Source of the DNA: Anabaena sp. UHCC 0204
GTDB lineage: Bacteria; Cyanobacteriota; Cyanobacteriia; Cyanobacteriales; Nostocaceae
Direction of reading: 5' to 3'
Length of the DNA: 36,226 nt
Assembly (NCBI RefSeq): GCF_009711975.1
Contig: NZ_VIKW01000041.1
Coordinates: forward strand, 1-36,226
Under the pieces are notes generated by a model that made no database searches, was not told the origin of the DNA, and saw only the letters and a list, made by a program, of their open reading frames with translations. Both the position numbers and the translations under genes were made by a program. Positions 1 to 7,066 of the stretch are shown here, in pieces. Every line of letters begins with the position of its first letter. Within the stretch, counting starts at the first letter, position 1.

Positions 1-13
1 TAGATTCCTGACT

Positions 14-32
14 GGGCGCAGGCCCTGCGCCC
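14..32. repeat. GC-rich palindrome, copy 1
   Basis: This 19-bp palindrome has arms GGGCGCAGG and CCTGCGCCC around one central base, followed by CCTAC. The same sequence occurs at 7035-7053. Both copies lie a few bases beyond the stop codon of a minus-strand gene, so they may fold as 3' hairpins in those transcripts. They have no T-run on the minus strand, so classical termination is not shown. Dispersed palindromes like this are common in Nostocales genomes. Confidence 0.75.
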
Positions 33-40
33 CTACGTTC

Positions 41-922
41 TTACTTCAAAAACCCTTTGGGATCTTTTGCTTCCCAACCGAGAGAACCGTTAAAACGCAT
101 TTCAAAATGAAGATGAGGTTGGGTTGAGGTTGGTTGTCCTGTTGTTCCAACTGTTCCTAAAATATCGCCTTTATTGACTGTTTGACCGAGATTAACTTTG
201 ATGCTGTCTAGTTGGGCGTAACGGCTTTGTAAGCCATCTGCATGGTTAATAATGACTAATTTGCCATAACTACCCTGTTCTTTGGCAAAAACGATGATTC
301 CAGGAGCGATCGCTTCGACGGAAGTACCTACTGGTGCTAATAAATCTATGCCACTATGAAAAAAAACATCCCCTGTAATGGGGTGAATTTGCCAACCATA
401 GGCTAATCCTGCATCTGCTCCATTTGGTAAAGGATAACCAGTGATGTTTCCTGTAGAGTTACTAGGTGTGGGGGATTTGGCAATTATTCGAGGAGTGGTA
501 GCTACTCCGGGAAGTATGGGTAAAAAGACAAATTTTGGGTTTGTCTGACAACCATTAATTTCAAATACTGTATCTGGACGAACTTTATACTTGGATGCTA
601 TTTGTCGCCAAGTTTGATTGGGGGGGACTTCGACAACAATCCCATTGAAAGGGGGAATTTGTAGTTCTGTTCCTGCGTTTATTAGCCCATTCCTGATGGA
701 TGGATTCATACCGATAATTGTCTCTGGTGCTAAGTTATAGCGATTGGCTATAGCTGCTAAAGTTTCACCACGGTTGACTTGATAGCGTTGAATTCGAGCT
801 AAAACGGGAATGGGACAACTACCTAGACTAGCATTAACGCTTTGTGGTTGTGGCAATGTGGTTAATAACCCCAAAGTGCTAAATAAGCTCAGAAAACAAA
901 GTGAACGATGGGAAAATTTCAT
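41..922 (-). CDS. LysM / M23 family peptidoglycan metallopeptidase
   Basis: Exported cell-wall hydrolase, 293 aa. Residues 1-32 form a signal peptide (basic start, hydrophobic core, likely cleavage near VNA/SLG). A LysM domain for glycan binding spans about 46-90, and a second, weaker LysM-like unit about 97-137. A Pro/Thr/Ser linker leads to a C-terminal M23 (LytM/lysostaphin-like) domain at about 172-290. The zinc-binding set is visible: H189-x3-D193 (HSGID) and the HLH motif at 270-272, plus H227. It is therefore likely an active endopeptidase or an NlpD/EnvC-like amidase activator working on periplasmic murein. It reads away from the divergent protease gene downstream. Family assignment is firm; the exact bond cut is not known. 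Confidence 0.93.
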   Translation of the reverse strand: MKFSHRSLCFLSLFSTLGLLTTLPQPQSVNASLGSCPIPVLARIQRYQVNRGETLAAIANRYNLAPETIIGMNPSIRNGLINAGTELQIPPFNGIVVEVPPNQTWRQIASKYKVRPDTVFEINGCQTNPKFVFLPILPGVATTPRIIAKSPTPSNSTGNITGYPLPNGADAGLAYGWQIHPITGDVFFHSGIDLLAPVGTSVEAIAPGIIVFAKEQGSYGKLVIINHADGLQSRYAQLDSIKVNLGQTVNKGDILGTVGTTGQPTSTQPHLHFEMRFNGSLGWEAKDPKGFLK

Positions 923-1179
923 GTGAATAAGTCCAGAAATCGCTAATTTTTAGATTTTAGTTGGGGATTCGTAAAGCTAGGATAAAAATTTTTCCTCCAT
1001 CTTTCTACTACTGATATTAGATAAATTCATGATGAAATCTGATAACTAGATGTGATCCCCGAATATGCTGACAAATTTCTTATATTTATATGTAAAGTAA
1101 TCTTTTCACTGAACGTTTGTTTGACTACACTAAAGACATAATGAAAAGCTGTCTTTGAGTGCAATTATTCTTAAATATT

Positions 1180-2382
1180 ATGAAGGTCTCCTGGAAGCAA
1201 CTGGCTGTTTATCTGTGTTTGATAGCAATTGGCGGTGGTGGTGGTGTATTTGCGGGGCGATATTTTTGGTTACACAATCTTTCGTTTCAACAGTTAAAAA
1301 ATATTACAGTATCTTTACCTACTGACTCTATAGTTTCTGAGCCAGTAAATGGAATGCTTAATTCTCCTGGGAGTGATAATGTGAATTTTATCGCTACTGC
1401 TGTGGGTAAAACTGGACCTGCGGTTGTGCGAATTAATGCAATTCGGAAAGTATCAAATCCATTTTCTGAAGTTTTAAAAAATCCCTTGTTGCATCCGTTT
1501 TTCAAAGATTATGAACAACCAGCACCTTCACAAAAAATTGAGCGGGGGACAGGTTCAGGATTTATTCTTAGTGAAGATGGTAAGTTACTGACTAATGCTC
1601 ATGTAGTTGCCGATACGGACACGGTACAAGTTACCCTCAAAGATGGACGGACTTTTGAGGGGAAGGTGGTAGGAGTTGATACGGTTACAGATATAGCCGC
1701 AGTCAAAATTTCTGCTAATAAATTACCGACAGTCACGTTAGGTAATTCTCAAAATTTAATTCCTGGACAATGGGCGATCGCTATTGGCAATCCTTTGGGT
1801 TTAGATAATACTGTCACTATTGGTATTATCAGCGCCACAGACCGAACCAGTGTCCAAGTCGGTGTTCCTAATAAGCGGGTGAGTTTTATTCAAACAGACG
1901 CAGCAATTAATCCTGGTAATTCTGGCGGACCGCTTTTAAATGCTCAAGGACAAGTTATCGGCGTGAATACTGCTATCCGTGCTGACGCTCAAGGACTCGG
2001 TTTTGCTATCCCCATTGAAACCGCTTTTCGTGTCGCTAATGAACTATTTACTACAGGAGAAGTTGCTCACCCATTTTTAGGAATTGAGATGGTGGACATT
2101 TCCGCAACAACAAAACAGCGACTTCAAGAAGAAGATCAACTGAATATTCAGCCAGATGTGGGTATTGTGATCAGGAAAGTCATGGAAAAGTCACCAGCAC
2201 AGACAGGGGGACTGCTTCCTGGTGATATCATTCACAAAATTAATGGTAAACAAATCAAAATTACTGCTCAAGTTCAGAAGATAGTTGAATCTAGTACCGT
2301 TGGGGACATTCTTGTAATAGAAGTCAACCGCAAGGGGAAAACTCAAGTCTTTAAAGTCCGTTCAGGAACTTATCCTCGATAG
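1180..2382 (+). CDS. HhoA/HtrA-type periplasmic serine protease (trypsin-like + PDZ)
   Basis: Deg/HtrA-family quality-control protease, 400 aa from the ATG at 1180. An in-frame GTG at 1159 would add 7 residues; I prefer the ATG because the Lys, then hydrophobic Gly-rich segment (residues 9-26) then reads as a normal N-terminal signal anchor. No strong ribosome site decides it. The catalytic triad is visible as H141 (TNAHVV), D171 (TDIAAV) and S248 (GNSGGP). One PDZ domain follows at about 295-395, with a GDIIHKING carboxylate-binding region. One PDZ matches cyanobacterial HhoA/HhoB/HtrA, which degrade damaged periplasmic and membrane proteins under light or heat stress. Which of the three paralogues this is cannot be told from sequence alone. 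Confidence 0.93.
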   Translation: MKVSWKQLAVYLCLIAIGGGGGVFAGRYFWLHNLSFQQLKNITVSLPTDSIVSEPVNGMLNSPGSDNVNFIATAVGKTGPAVVRINAIRKVSNPFSEVLKNPLLHPFFKDYEQPAPSQKIERGTGSGFILSEDGKLLTNAHVVADTDTVQVTLKDGRTFEGKVVGVDTVTDIAAVKISANKLPTVTLGNSQNLIPGQWAIAIGNPLGLDNTVTIGIISATDRTSVQVGVPNKRVSFIQTDAAINPGNSGGPLLNAQGQVIGVNTAIRADAQGLGFAIPIETAFRVANELFTTGEVAHPFLGIEMVDISATTKQRLQEEDQLNIQPDVGIVIRKVMEKSPAQTGGLLPGDIIHKINGKQIKITAQVQKIVESSTVGDILVIEVNRKGKTQVFKVRSGTYPR

Positions 2383-2384
2383 TA

Positions 2385-2480
2385 GGGAACGGGGAACGGG
2401 GAACGGGGGAACGGGGAACACTATGGCTTACGCCACGCTACGCTATCGACAAGCTCAGTGCATCGCAGGGAACGGGGAAC
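2385..2480. repeat. GGGAACG heptamer tandem repeat with inserted 26-bp dispersed repeat
   Basis: A tandem run of GGGAACG units begins immediately after the protease stop codon. It is interrupted at 2447-2472 by a 26-bp sequence beginning CGACAAGCTCAGTGCATCG that recurs exactly at 2968-2993, then resumes. This is a short tandemly repeated repetitive (STRR) element of the type known in heterocystous cyanobacteria. It fills most of the convergent junction with the DUF760 gene. Confidence 0.85.
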
Positions 2481-2521
2481 ACTAAAACTACAGCTATGAT
2501 TAATCACATCTGTACTCTTAA

Positions 2522-2866
2522 CTATTGATTAGATAAGTGTTCCAATTGCATCCTTTGTTCCATTTGGCGGAGAAAATAACCCGTCATCATTGCCGATGCC
2601 AGTAGCCCCGCTAGATTATCCCGGTCTGTGGTAATTTGTACGTTAAAATGCTCTGCCGGCATCATCCCCACGAGTCCTTGGACATTCTGGGAAATGATTT
2701 GTTTAATTTCGGGGCTGACGGATTGGGCGACACGGGCTAAAACTTCAGGGGATTGATGCTGTAAATATTTAAGTAACTGATTTGGGTTTTCCCCAAAGTG
2801 ATCATTCAGAAGTTGATTAGGGTGTTGCTCAGAGTCGTCATGCAAAAAATCAGGATCAAACACCAT
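2522..2866 (-). CDS. DUF760 domain protein
   Basis: Small soluble, acidic protein of 114 aa matching the cyanobacterial/plastid DUF760 family. It is mostly helical. The core at about 28-110 contains the PEVLARVAQSVSPEI segment and a hydrophobic helix with GLLASAMMTGYF. No signal peptide, membrane segment or catalytic motif is visible. Function is unknown; plant members are chloroplast proteins. The gene stands alone, with STRR repeats on both sides, and converges on the protease gene. The ATG at 2866 is the natural start. Assignment is from family recognition. Confidence 0.8.
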   Translation of the reverse strand: MVFDPDFLHDDSEQHPNQLLNDHFGENPNQLLKYLQHQSPEVLARVAQSVSPEIKQIISQNVQGLVGMMPAEHFNVQITTDRDNLAGLLASAMMTGYFLRQMEQRMQLEHLSNQ

Positions 2867-2937
2867 TGGCGATTTATATTAGCTTAATTGCTAATTCTAC
2901 TCTAAACCATATTACTAGAGTAGCGCATTTTCTACAG

Positions 2938-3004
2938 AGAATAGGGAAAAGGGAACAGGGAACACTTCGACAAGCTCAGTGCATCGCAGGGAATAGGGAA
3001 TAGG
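2938..3004. repeat. GGGAATA/GGGAACA heptamer repeat with second copy of 26-bp repeat
   Basis: Degenerate heptamer units (AGGGAAA, GGGAACA, GGGAATA) flank a second exact copy, at 2968-2993, of the 26-bp sequence also found at 2447-2472. The two copies are in the same orientation on either side of the DUF760 gene. Confidence 0.8.
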
Positions 3005-3014
3005 AATTTAATCT

Positions 3015-3557
3015 TTAATTGGTGACTTCTGGTGCTTCTAACTCTAGTTCTAATTGTTGTTCTTTATTTTGAGTGGTCAAAATTTGGGGAAGTTGTTCGA
3101 TTTGAAAATACTGATGAAATTTTGGTGTTATTTGCAGAGCAAAAGAGCGAGAGTCATTATCTCGGCGTTTGCGAACAAAACCTGACTCTACTAATTCTTG
3201 AACGTGCTGATAAGCACCAGAACCCCGGAGGTTAATCAATTCGCTTTGCAATATGGGATTATGGAGAGCGATCGCTGCTAATGTCCGCAAAGCCCCTACA
3301 CCAAATTCTACGGGTATCAAAGCTTGCACTAAATCATGGAATTCTGAACGCAGTTGTAAACTATAACCATTGTCAGTTTCTACAACTTCTAAAGCTGTAT
3401 CTCGACGGGCATAATTCTCAATCAGTTCAATAATTCCTTCTTCTGCTGTCAAGCGATCGCACGCCGCATATTCAGCAATTTCACTGACGGATAACGGTTT
3501 TCCTTTTAAATAAAGAATCGCTTCTATTTTCGTAGCTATAGGGATATTCTTGGCCAT
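3015..3557 (-). CDS. scpB: segregation and condensation protein ScpB
   Basis: ScpB, 180 aa, is the kite subunit that binds ScpA and with SMC forms the bacterial condensin for chromosome segregation. Two winged-helix domains are recognisable: residues 1-75 (TKIEAILYLKGKPLSVSEIA) and about 85-165, including the family signature region PVEFGVGALRTLAAIALHNP and the LRGSGAY motif. Length is typical. A Glu-rich tail (EQQLELELEAPE) follows. The ATG at 3557 directly precedes the conserved core. scpA is not in the window, as is often the case in cyanobacteria. A TTTTGGA/TTTTAGA heptamer array starts 5 bases upstream of the ATG, so any ribosome site would have to lie within repeat DNA. Confidence 0.92.
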   Translation of the reverse strand: MAKNIPIATKIEAILYLKGKPLSVSEIAEYAACDRLTAEEGIIELIENYARRDTALEVVETDNGYSLQLRSEFHDLVQALIPVEFGVGALRTLAAIALHNPILQSELINLRGSGAYQHVQELVESGFVRKRRDNDSRSFALQITPKFHQYFQIEQLPQILTTQNKEQQLELELEAPEVTN

Positions 3558-3562
3558 TCAGT

Positions 3563-3600
3563 ATTTTGGATTTTAGATTTTAGATTTTGGATTTTAGATT
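3563..3600. repeat. TTTTAGA/TTTTGGA heptamer tandem repeat upstream of scpB
   Basis: About five imperfect heptamers of the form GGATTTT or AGATTTT sit directly upstream of the scpB start codon, in what must be its leader. A related short run of GGATTTT units lies at 5455-5475. Confidence 0.75.
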
Positions 3601-3625
3601 GTAAATTATTAACTAAAAAAATTCT

Positions 3626-3705
3626 TCCCCCTTACTCCCTGCTCCTCTGCTCCCCTGCTCCCCTGCTCCCCTGCTCCCCTACTCCCCTGCTCCCCTGCTC
3701 CCCTA
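3626..3705. repeat. CCCTGCT heptamer tandem repeat
   Basis: About ten tandem units of CTCCCCTG / CCCCTGCT type with single-base variants (CCTCTGC, CCCCTAC). The array ends two bases before the ispD stop codon. It separates ispD from the downstream scpB gene on the same strand. The related pyrimidine-rich family recurs at 6964-7033 and 29123-29211. Confidence 0.85.
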
Positions 3706-3706
3706 C

Positions 3707-4387
3707 CTATGATCTATAACTAAGTATAAATTCGGCGATCGCTAAATCTTGAGGAGTGGTAATTTTTAAATTAGTCTCCTCTCCTGGAACTATTTTCACT
3801 TCAATACCGCATTTTTCAAATAAAGCCGCATCATCAGTCACTTCCCACCCTTGACGCACACCTTCAGCATGACACTGTTTTAACAATTTTACATCAAACC
3901 CTTGGGGAGTTTGGGCTGCCCAAAGCTGCTGACGATCTGGTGTACTTTTAATGATGTCATTTTCATCAACAACTTTAATTGTATCTTTAACAGGTACAGC
4001 CGCAATTAAACCAGAACAATTAAAAATTCTTTCCGAACAAGCATTAAATAAATCTGGTGTTGCCAAACAACGAGCGCCGTCATGAATCAATACTTGTTTT
4101 GCATTAGCTGGTAATGCCTGTAAACCATTATATACTGACTCCTGACGAGTAGAACCGCCAGGAATTAATTCTATTGTTTTTTTCAGCTTTAAGTCAGCGA
4201 TAATGGACTTAAAGTCGTCCCAATCGGGAGGTTGAGAAACAATTCCTATCCAATTAATAGAACTTGCAGCTTCCACTGCTAACAAAGTCCAAGCAATCAA
4301 AGGTTTTGAATGTACCTGTAATAAAAGTTTATTACGGTCAGCCCCCATTCTTTTGCCGCTTCCGGCTGCGGGAATTAGTAGATGCAC
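3707..4387 (-). CDS. ispD: 2-C-methyl-D-erythritol 4-phosphate cytidylyltransferase
   Basis: IspD of the MEP isoprenoid pathway transfers CMP from CTP to methylerythritol 4-phosphate. Its products feed carotenoids, phytol and quinones. The 226-aa length is normal. The N-terminal nucleotide-binding loop is IPAAGSGKRMG (5-15) with K20 following. Other family motifs are IHDGARC (101-107), the PVKDTIK segment (132-138), TPQGF (160-164), VTDDAALFEK, and the C-terminal EETNLKITTPQDL. The ATG at 4387 starts directly at the conserved strand MHLLIPAAG. It is divergent from the glycosyltransferase gene at 4508 and upstream of scpB, but a repeat array lies between, so co-transcription is uncertain. Confidence 0.96.
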   Translation of the reverse strand: MHLLIPAAGSGKRMGADRNKLLLQVHSKPLIAWTLLAVEAASSINWIGIVSQPPDWDDFKSIIADLKLKKTIELIPGGSTRQESVYNGLQALPANAKQVLIHDGARCLATPDLFNACSERIFNCSGLIAAVPVKDTIKVVDENDIIKSTPDRQQLWAAQTPQGFDVKLLKQCHAEGVRQGWEVTDDAALFEKCGIEVKIVPGEETNLKITTPQDLAIAEFILSYRS

Positions 4388-4507
4388 AACTTTTCCTAAT
4401 CTTTAACTAAAGGATAATAAATTCAAAGTTCAAAAACTCCTGAACTTGTGAACTTCTGAATTCCTATATTCTCCTAAAATATAGAACGATAAGCGTCAAT
4501 AAATATT

Positions 4508-5449
4508 ATGCGTGTAGTAGCCCTTGTACCTGGCTCAATTGATAACCAAATTCTGTTTTTTGCTACTCTTGATGATCTCAAGCGTTATTATCCCCACGCG
4601 CAGATTGATGTCATTGTAGAACCCCAGTCAAAGGCAGCTTACAAGATTAGTAAGTCCGTTCATGATGTATTAACCTTTGATTACAAAGATCGTAATAGTC
4701 TCGCTGATTGGGGTAACTTAGTCGGCATGATCCGCGATCGCGAGTATGATGTGGCTATTATTGTCGGACAAAGTTGGTTAATTGGTTTACTAATGTGGTT
4801 AACAGGAATCCCGACTCGTATTGGCTACCAAGGCCAAGGTGCAGTTTTCCTCACTAACTCAATTACAGCGAAACTATCCCAATATGTAGCGAAAACTTAC
4901 CATGATTTACTAAAGCCCTTAAAGATTGATACTCCTTGTCCAGCATTATCAGTCAATGTGCCTAAAGTAGATATTGAATGGGCGCAAGCAGAACAAAAAC
5001 GCTTAGGAGTAAACGAAACAGGTTTTATTCTCATTAATGGTGGTGGAACTACTTTAGAGACAACTTATACAGTAGAAAGTTGGCAACAAATTATTGAAGC
5101 TTGTCAACAAAAACAGCCAGATTTACCTGTTGTTGTCATTAAAGAAGCCAATAATGAGGTTTTTGTGCGATCGCTCCTGGAATGTTGTCACAATCTTAAA
5201 GTCACTTCCCCAGATGATATTGGTAAATTAACTGCCATAATTGGTGGTGCTAGTTTAATGTTGTCTGTAGAAAATAACCTCCTCCAACTGGCTATAGCCG
5301 TAGAAACATATACAATCGTCTTACTCAATTCTACTGAGGCTGAGAAATTATTACCCACAAGTGAGAAAGTCTTAGCTGTCACTTCGCCTACTGGAAAAAT
5401 CACAGATATTTCCCCACAAACAGTATTAGAAAAAATCTGGGGTGGATGA
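4508..5449 (+). CDS. glycosyltransferase family 9-like (heptosyltransferase-type) protein
   Basis: A 313-aa two-domain GT-B protein resembling ADP-heptose:LPS heptosyltransferases (GT9). The N-terminal Rossmann half begins MRVVALVPGSIDNQILFFAT with the nearby LKRYYPHAQIDVIVE pattern typical of the family. The C-terminal half has FILINGGGTTLETTYTVESW (about 175-194), the region that holds the nucleotide-sugar in this fold, then IGGASLMLSVENNLLQLA. The usual GPSHGPLH-type sugar-nucleotide loop is replaced by SVENNLLQLA, so substrate and even activity are uncertain. No signal peptide; such enzymes act at the cytoplasmic face of the inner membrane. The ATG at 4508 begins the first beta strand. 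Confidence 0.8.
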   Translation: MRVVALVPGSIDNQILFFATLDDLKRYYPHAQIDVIVEPQSKAAYKISKSVHDVLTFDYKDRNSLADWGNLVGMIRDREYDVAIIVGQSWLIGLLMWLTGIPTRIGYQGQGAVFLTNSITAKLSQYVAKTYHDLLKPLKIDTPCPALSVNVPKVDIEWAQAEQKRLGVNETGFILINGGGTTLETTYTVESWQQIIEACQQKQPDLPVVVIKEANNEVFVRSLLECCHNLKVTSPDDIGKLTAIIGGASLMLSVENNLLQLAIAVETYTIVLLNSTEAEKLLPTSEKVLAVTSPTGKITDISPQTVLEKIWGG

Positions 5450-5662
5450 ATATGAATTTTGGATTTTGGATTTTATTTTTAGATTCAAAATCCAAAATCA
5501 TCAAAGAACTTTCAGAAGCAAGCTCTGGGATCTTTAACTTGCATCTGTTTGATTGTGGAGAAAAAATGTTAATCTTTCTCCTCTGTCTGCATATTGCCTC
5601 TAAGTAGGTGAACAGAAAAATTTAAAGGTATGTGAAGAAAAGTAAAATCGCTCAAAACTTTC

Positions 5663-5710
5663 TTCCTGTTCCCTGTTCCCTGTTCCCTGTTCCCTGTTTC
5701 CTGTTCCCTT
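5663..5710. repeat. TTCCCTG heptamer tandem repeat
   Basis: About six tandem TTCCCTG units with one TTTCCTG variant lie between the convergent glycosyltransferase and CRR6 genes. The remainder of the 5450-5741 gap has an imperfect GGATTTT run at 5455-5475 and no other recognisable feature. The same heptamer returns at 31816-31866. Confidence 0.85.
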
Positions 5711-5741
5711 GCCCCAACGACAATTTTTAACGCCCACCTAC

Positions 5742-6230
5742 TTAGAAATTACCTTTTTCAATCATTTCAAAAAAAGCATCATCTAATTCATAACCCAGAA
5801 GTTGTGCTAAAGATTTTAGTCTAGATGGACTAGCAATATCTTGTTTATGCAACCAATCACTTAAAATAAAGATTTTGTGCATCAAAAATATTTCTAAAGC
5901 TTCGGGGTTGTATTGGATACCTTCTTTAGCACTAAACTGATGAGGGACTAACATAGCTGCATAACGAGCTAATTCTCCTGCTTTCCAGTCTAGTAAAAAT
6001 GGCAACCAGGGATACTTAGCATCAAGACGCACGAACCAAAGTCTTACCTCTGGAATTTCTGATAGTTCCCGTGGATCATTTGCTTCTCGTTCATAGTTAA
6101 TTTCCAAATGCAGTTGCTGTTCGTGGGAGGAAATACTTCCCGTTTGCAACAGTGGTTCAATCACCATTAATGCAGGTGACAAATCCAAATTATAAATAGA
6201 GTCGTTGTTGAGGGTGATTGTGATTGTCAT
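5742..6230 (-). CDS. CRR6 family NDH-1 assembly (NdhI maturation) protein
   Basis: A 162-aa protein of the CRR6 (DUF1817) family. In plants CRR6 is a stromal factor needed to assemble the chloroplast NDH complex, and the cyanobacterial homologue binds NdhI, the peripheral Fe-S subunit of NDH-1. The protein has no cysteines and no membrane segment. Typical family features are the PEVRLWFVRLDAKYPWLPFLLDW core (shown here only as LWFVRLDAKYPWLPFLLDW, about 84-102), then ELARYAAMLVPHQF and the C-terminal FEMIEKG. It acts in the cytoplasm on cyclic electron flow and respiration indirectly. It is divergent from the Fur-family gene, with 234 bp between starts. Assignment is by family recognition. 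Confidence 0.85.
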   Translation of the reverse strand: MTITITLNNDSIYNLDLSPALMVIEPLLQTGSISSHEQQLHLEINYEREANDPRELSEIPEVRLWFVRLDAKYPWLPFLLDWKAGELARYAAMLVPHQFSAKEGIQYNPEALEIFLMHKIFILSDWLHKQDIASPSRLKSLAQLLGYELDDAFFEMIEKGNF

Positions 6231-6385
6231 GGACTAAATATCTACTTTCTTACTTACTCAACAGTGATGAAAATCAACATTAGCAGCTTTTCATCCACTT
6301 TTGATGTACACTTATCAGAATTTTAAGCTAAAGTTGTAATGAGTTTGTTTTAGATTAAAACTGTGTTACAGCAGGAGTCAGGAGT

Positions 6386-6404
6386 ACGGAAAGACTTTTT
6401 CCGT
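6386..6404. promoter_or_regulatory. hairpin in the leader of the Fur-family gene
   Basis: A perfect 7-bp inverted repeat, ACGGAAA-gactt-TTTCCGT, lies 61 bases before the ATG at 6465. It directly follows a doubled CAGGAGT. It could be a leader structure or part of a dispersed repeat. No regulator consensus is claimed. Confidence 0.4.
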
Positions 6405-6464
6405 CAGCCATAGGTATATTTTGAATTGATTTTTTACAAATTCCTAGAGTTCATCAATTGAAAT

Positions 6465-6899
6465 ATGTATAAACAAGCGAGTTCTCCTAAACCTATTCGT
6501 TCCTTAGAAGATGCTTTAGATCGGTGTCAAATGTTAGGAATGCGTGTTAGCCGTCAACGTCGCTTTGTTTTAGAATTACTTTGGCAAAGTAAGGAACATC
6601 TTTCAGCCAGAGAGATTTATGATCATCTTAATCAAGAAGGTAAGGGAATTGGACATACTTCTGTATATCAAAACTTAGAAGCTTTATCTAGACAAGGTAT
6701 CATAGAATGTATTGAACATTGTGATGGGCGATTATACGGAAATATTAGTGATTCCCATAGTCATGTGAACTGCATAGATACAAATAAAATTATAGATATA
6801 CATATAGAATTACCCGATGAGTTGCTACGTCAAGTAGAGGCACAAACAGGAGTCAAGATTTCTGAATATACTATCAACTTTTATGGACACAGTGAGTGA
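6465..6899 (+). CDS. furC: Fur-family transcriptional regulator, FurC/PerR-like
   Basis: A 144-aa metal-dependent repressor of the Fur family. The N-terminal winged helix spans about 15-90, with recognition helix GHTSVYQNLEAL (63-74). The dimerisation/metal domain includes H98 and H100 (SHSHVNC). The overall sequence, notably SLEDALDRCQMLGMRVSRQR and CDGRLYGNISDSHSH, matches my memory of FurC (PerR) of Nostocales, the peroxide-responsive member, rather than FurA or Zur. The HVNC103-IDT segment has no second Cys and there is no second CxxC downstream, so the Cys4 structural zinc site of classical Fur/PerR is absent; only C21, C82, C86 and C103 remain. It is transcribed alone, divergent from CRR6. 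Family certain, FurC identity likely. Confidence 0.85.
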   Translation: MYKQASSPKPIRSLEDALDRCQMLGMRVSRQRRFVLELLWQSKEHLSAREIYDHLNQEGKGIGHTSVYQNLEALSRQGIIECIEHCDGRLYGNISDSHSHVNCIDTNKIIDIHIELPDELLRQVEAQTGVKISEYTINFYGHSE

Positions 6900-7033
6900 T
6901 TGGTGATTGGTGATTTGTCAGTTGTCAGTTGTCAGTTGTCCGTTGTCTGTTGTTAAGAAGTTTTCCCTACTCCTCTACTCCTCTGCTCCTCTACTCCTCT
7001 GCTCCCCTGCCCTCCTGACTCCTGACTCCTGAA
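6897..7033. repeat. two stacked heptamer arrays (GTCAGTT then CTCCTCTG types)
   Basis: At 6897-6952, TTGGTGA units pass into GTCAGTT/GTCCGTT units. At 6964-7033, CTCCTCTA/CTCCTCTG/CTCCCCTG units pass into CTGACTC units. Together they fill the convergent junction between the Fur-family gene and the NTPase gene. The first array starts within the TGA stop of the Fur-family gene. Confidence 0.85.
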
Positions 7034-7034
7034 T

Positions 7035-7053
7035 GGGCGCAGGCCCTGCGCCC
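7035..7053. repeat. GC-rich palindrome, copy 2
   Basis: Identical to the palindrome at 14-32, including the trailing CCTAC. It lies 13 bases beyond the stop codon of the minus-strand NTPase/pentapeptide gene, the same relative position as copy 1 to its gene. Confidence 0.8.
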
Positions 7054-7066
7054 CTACAGCCTTAAT

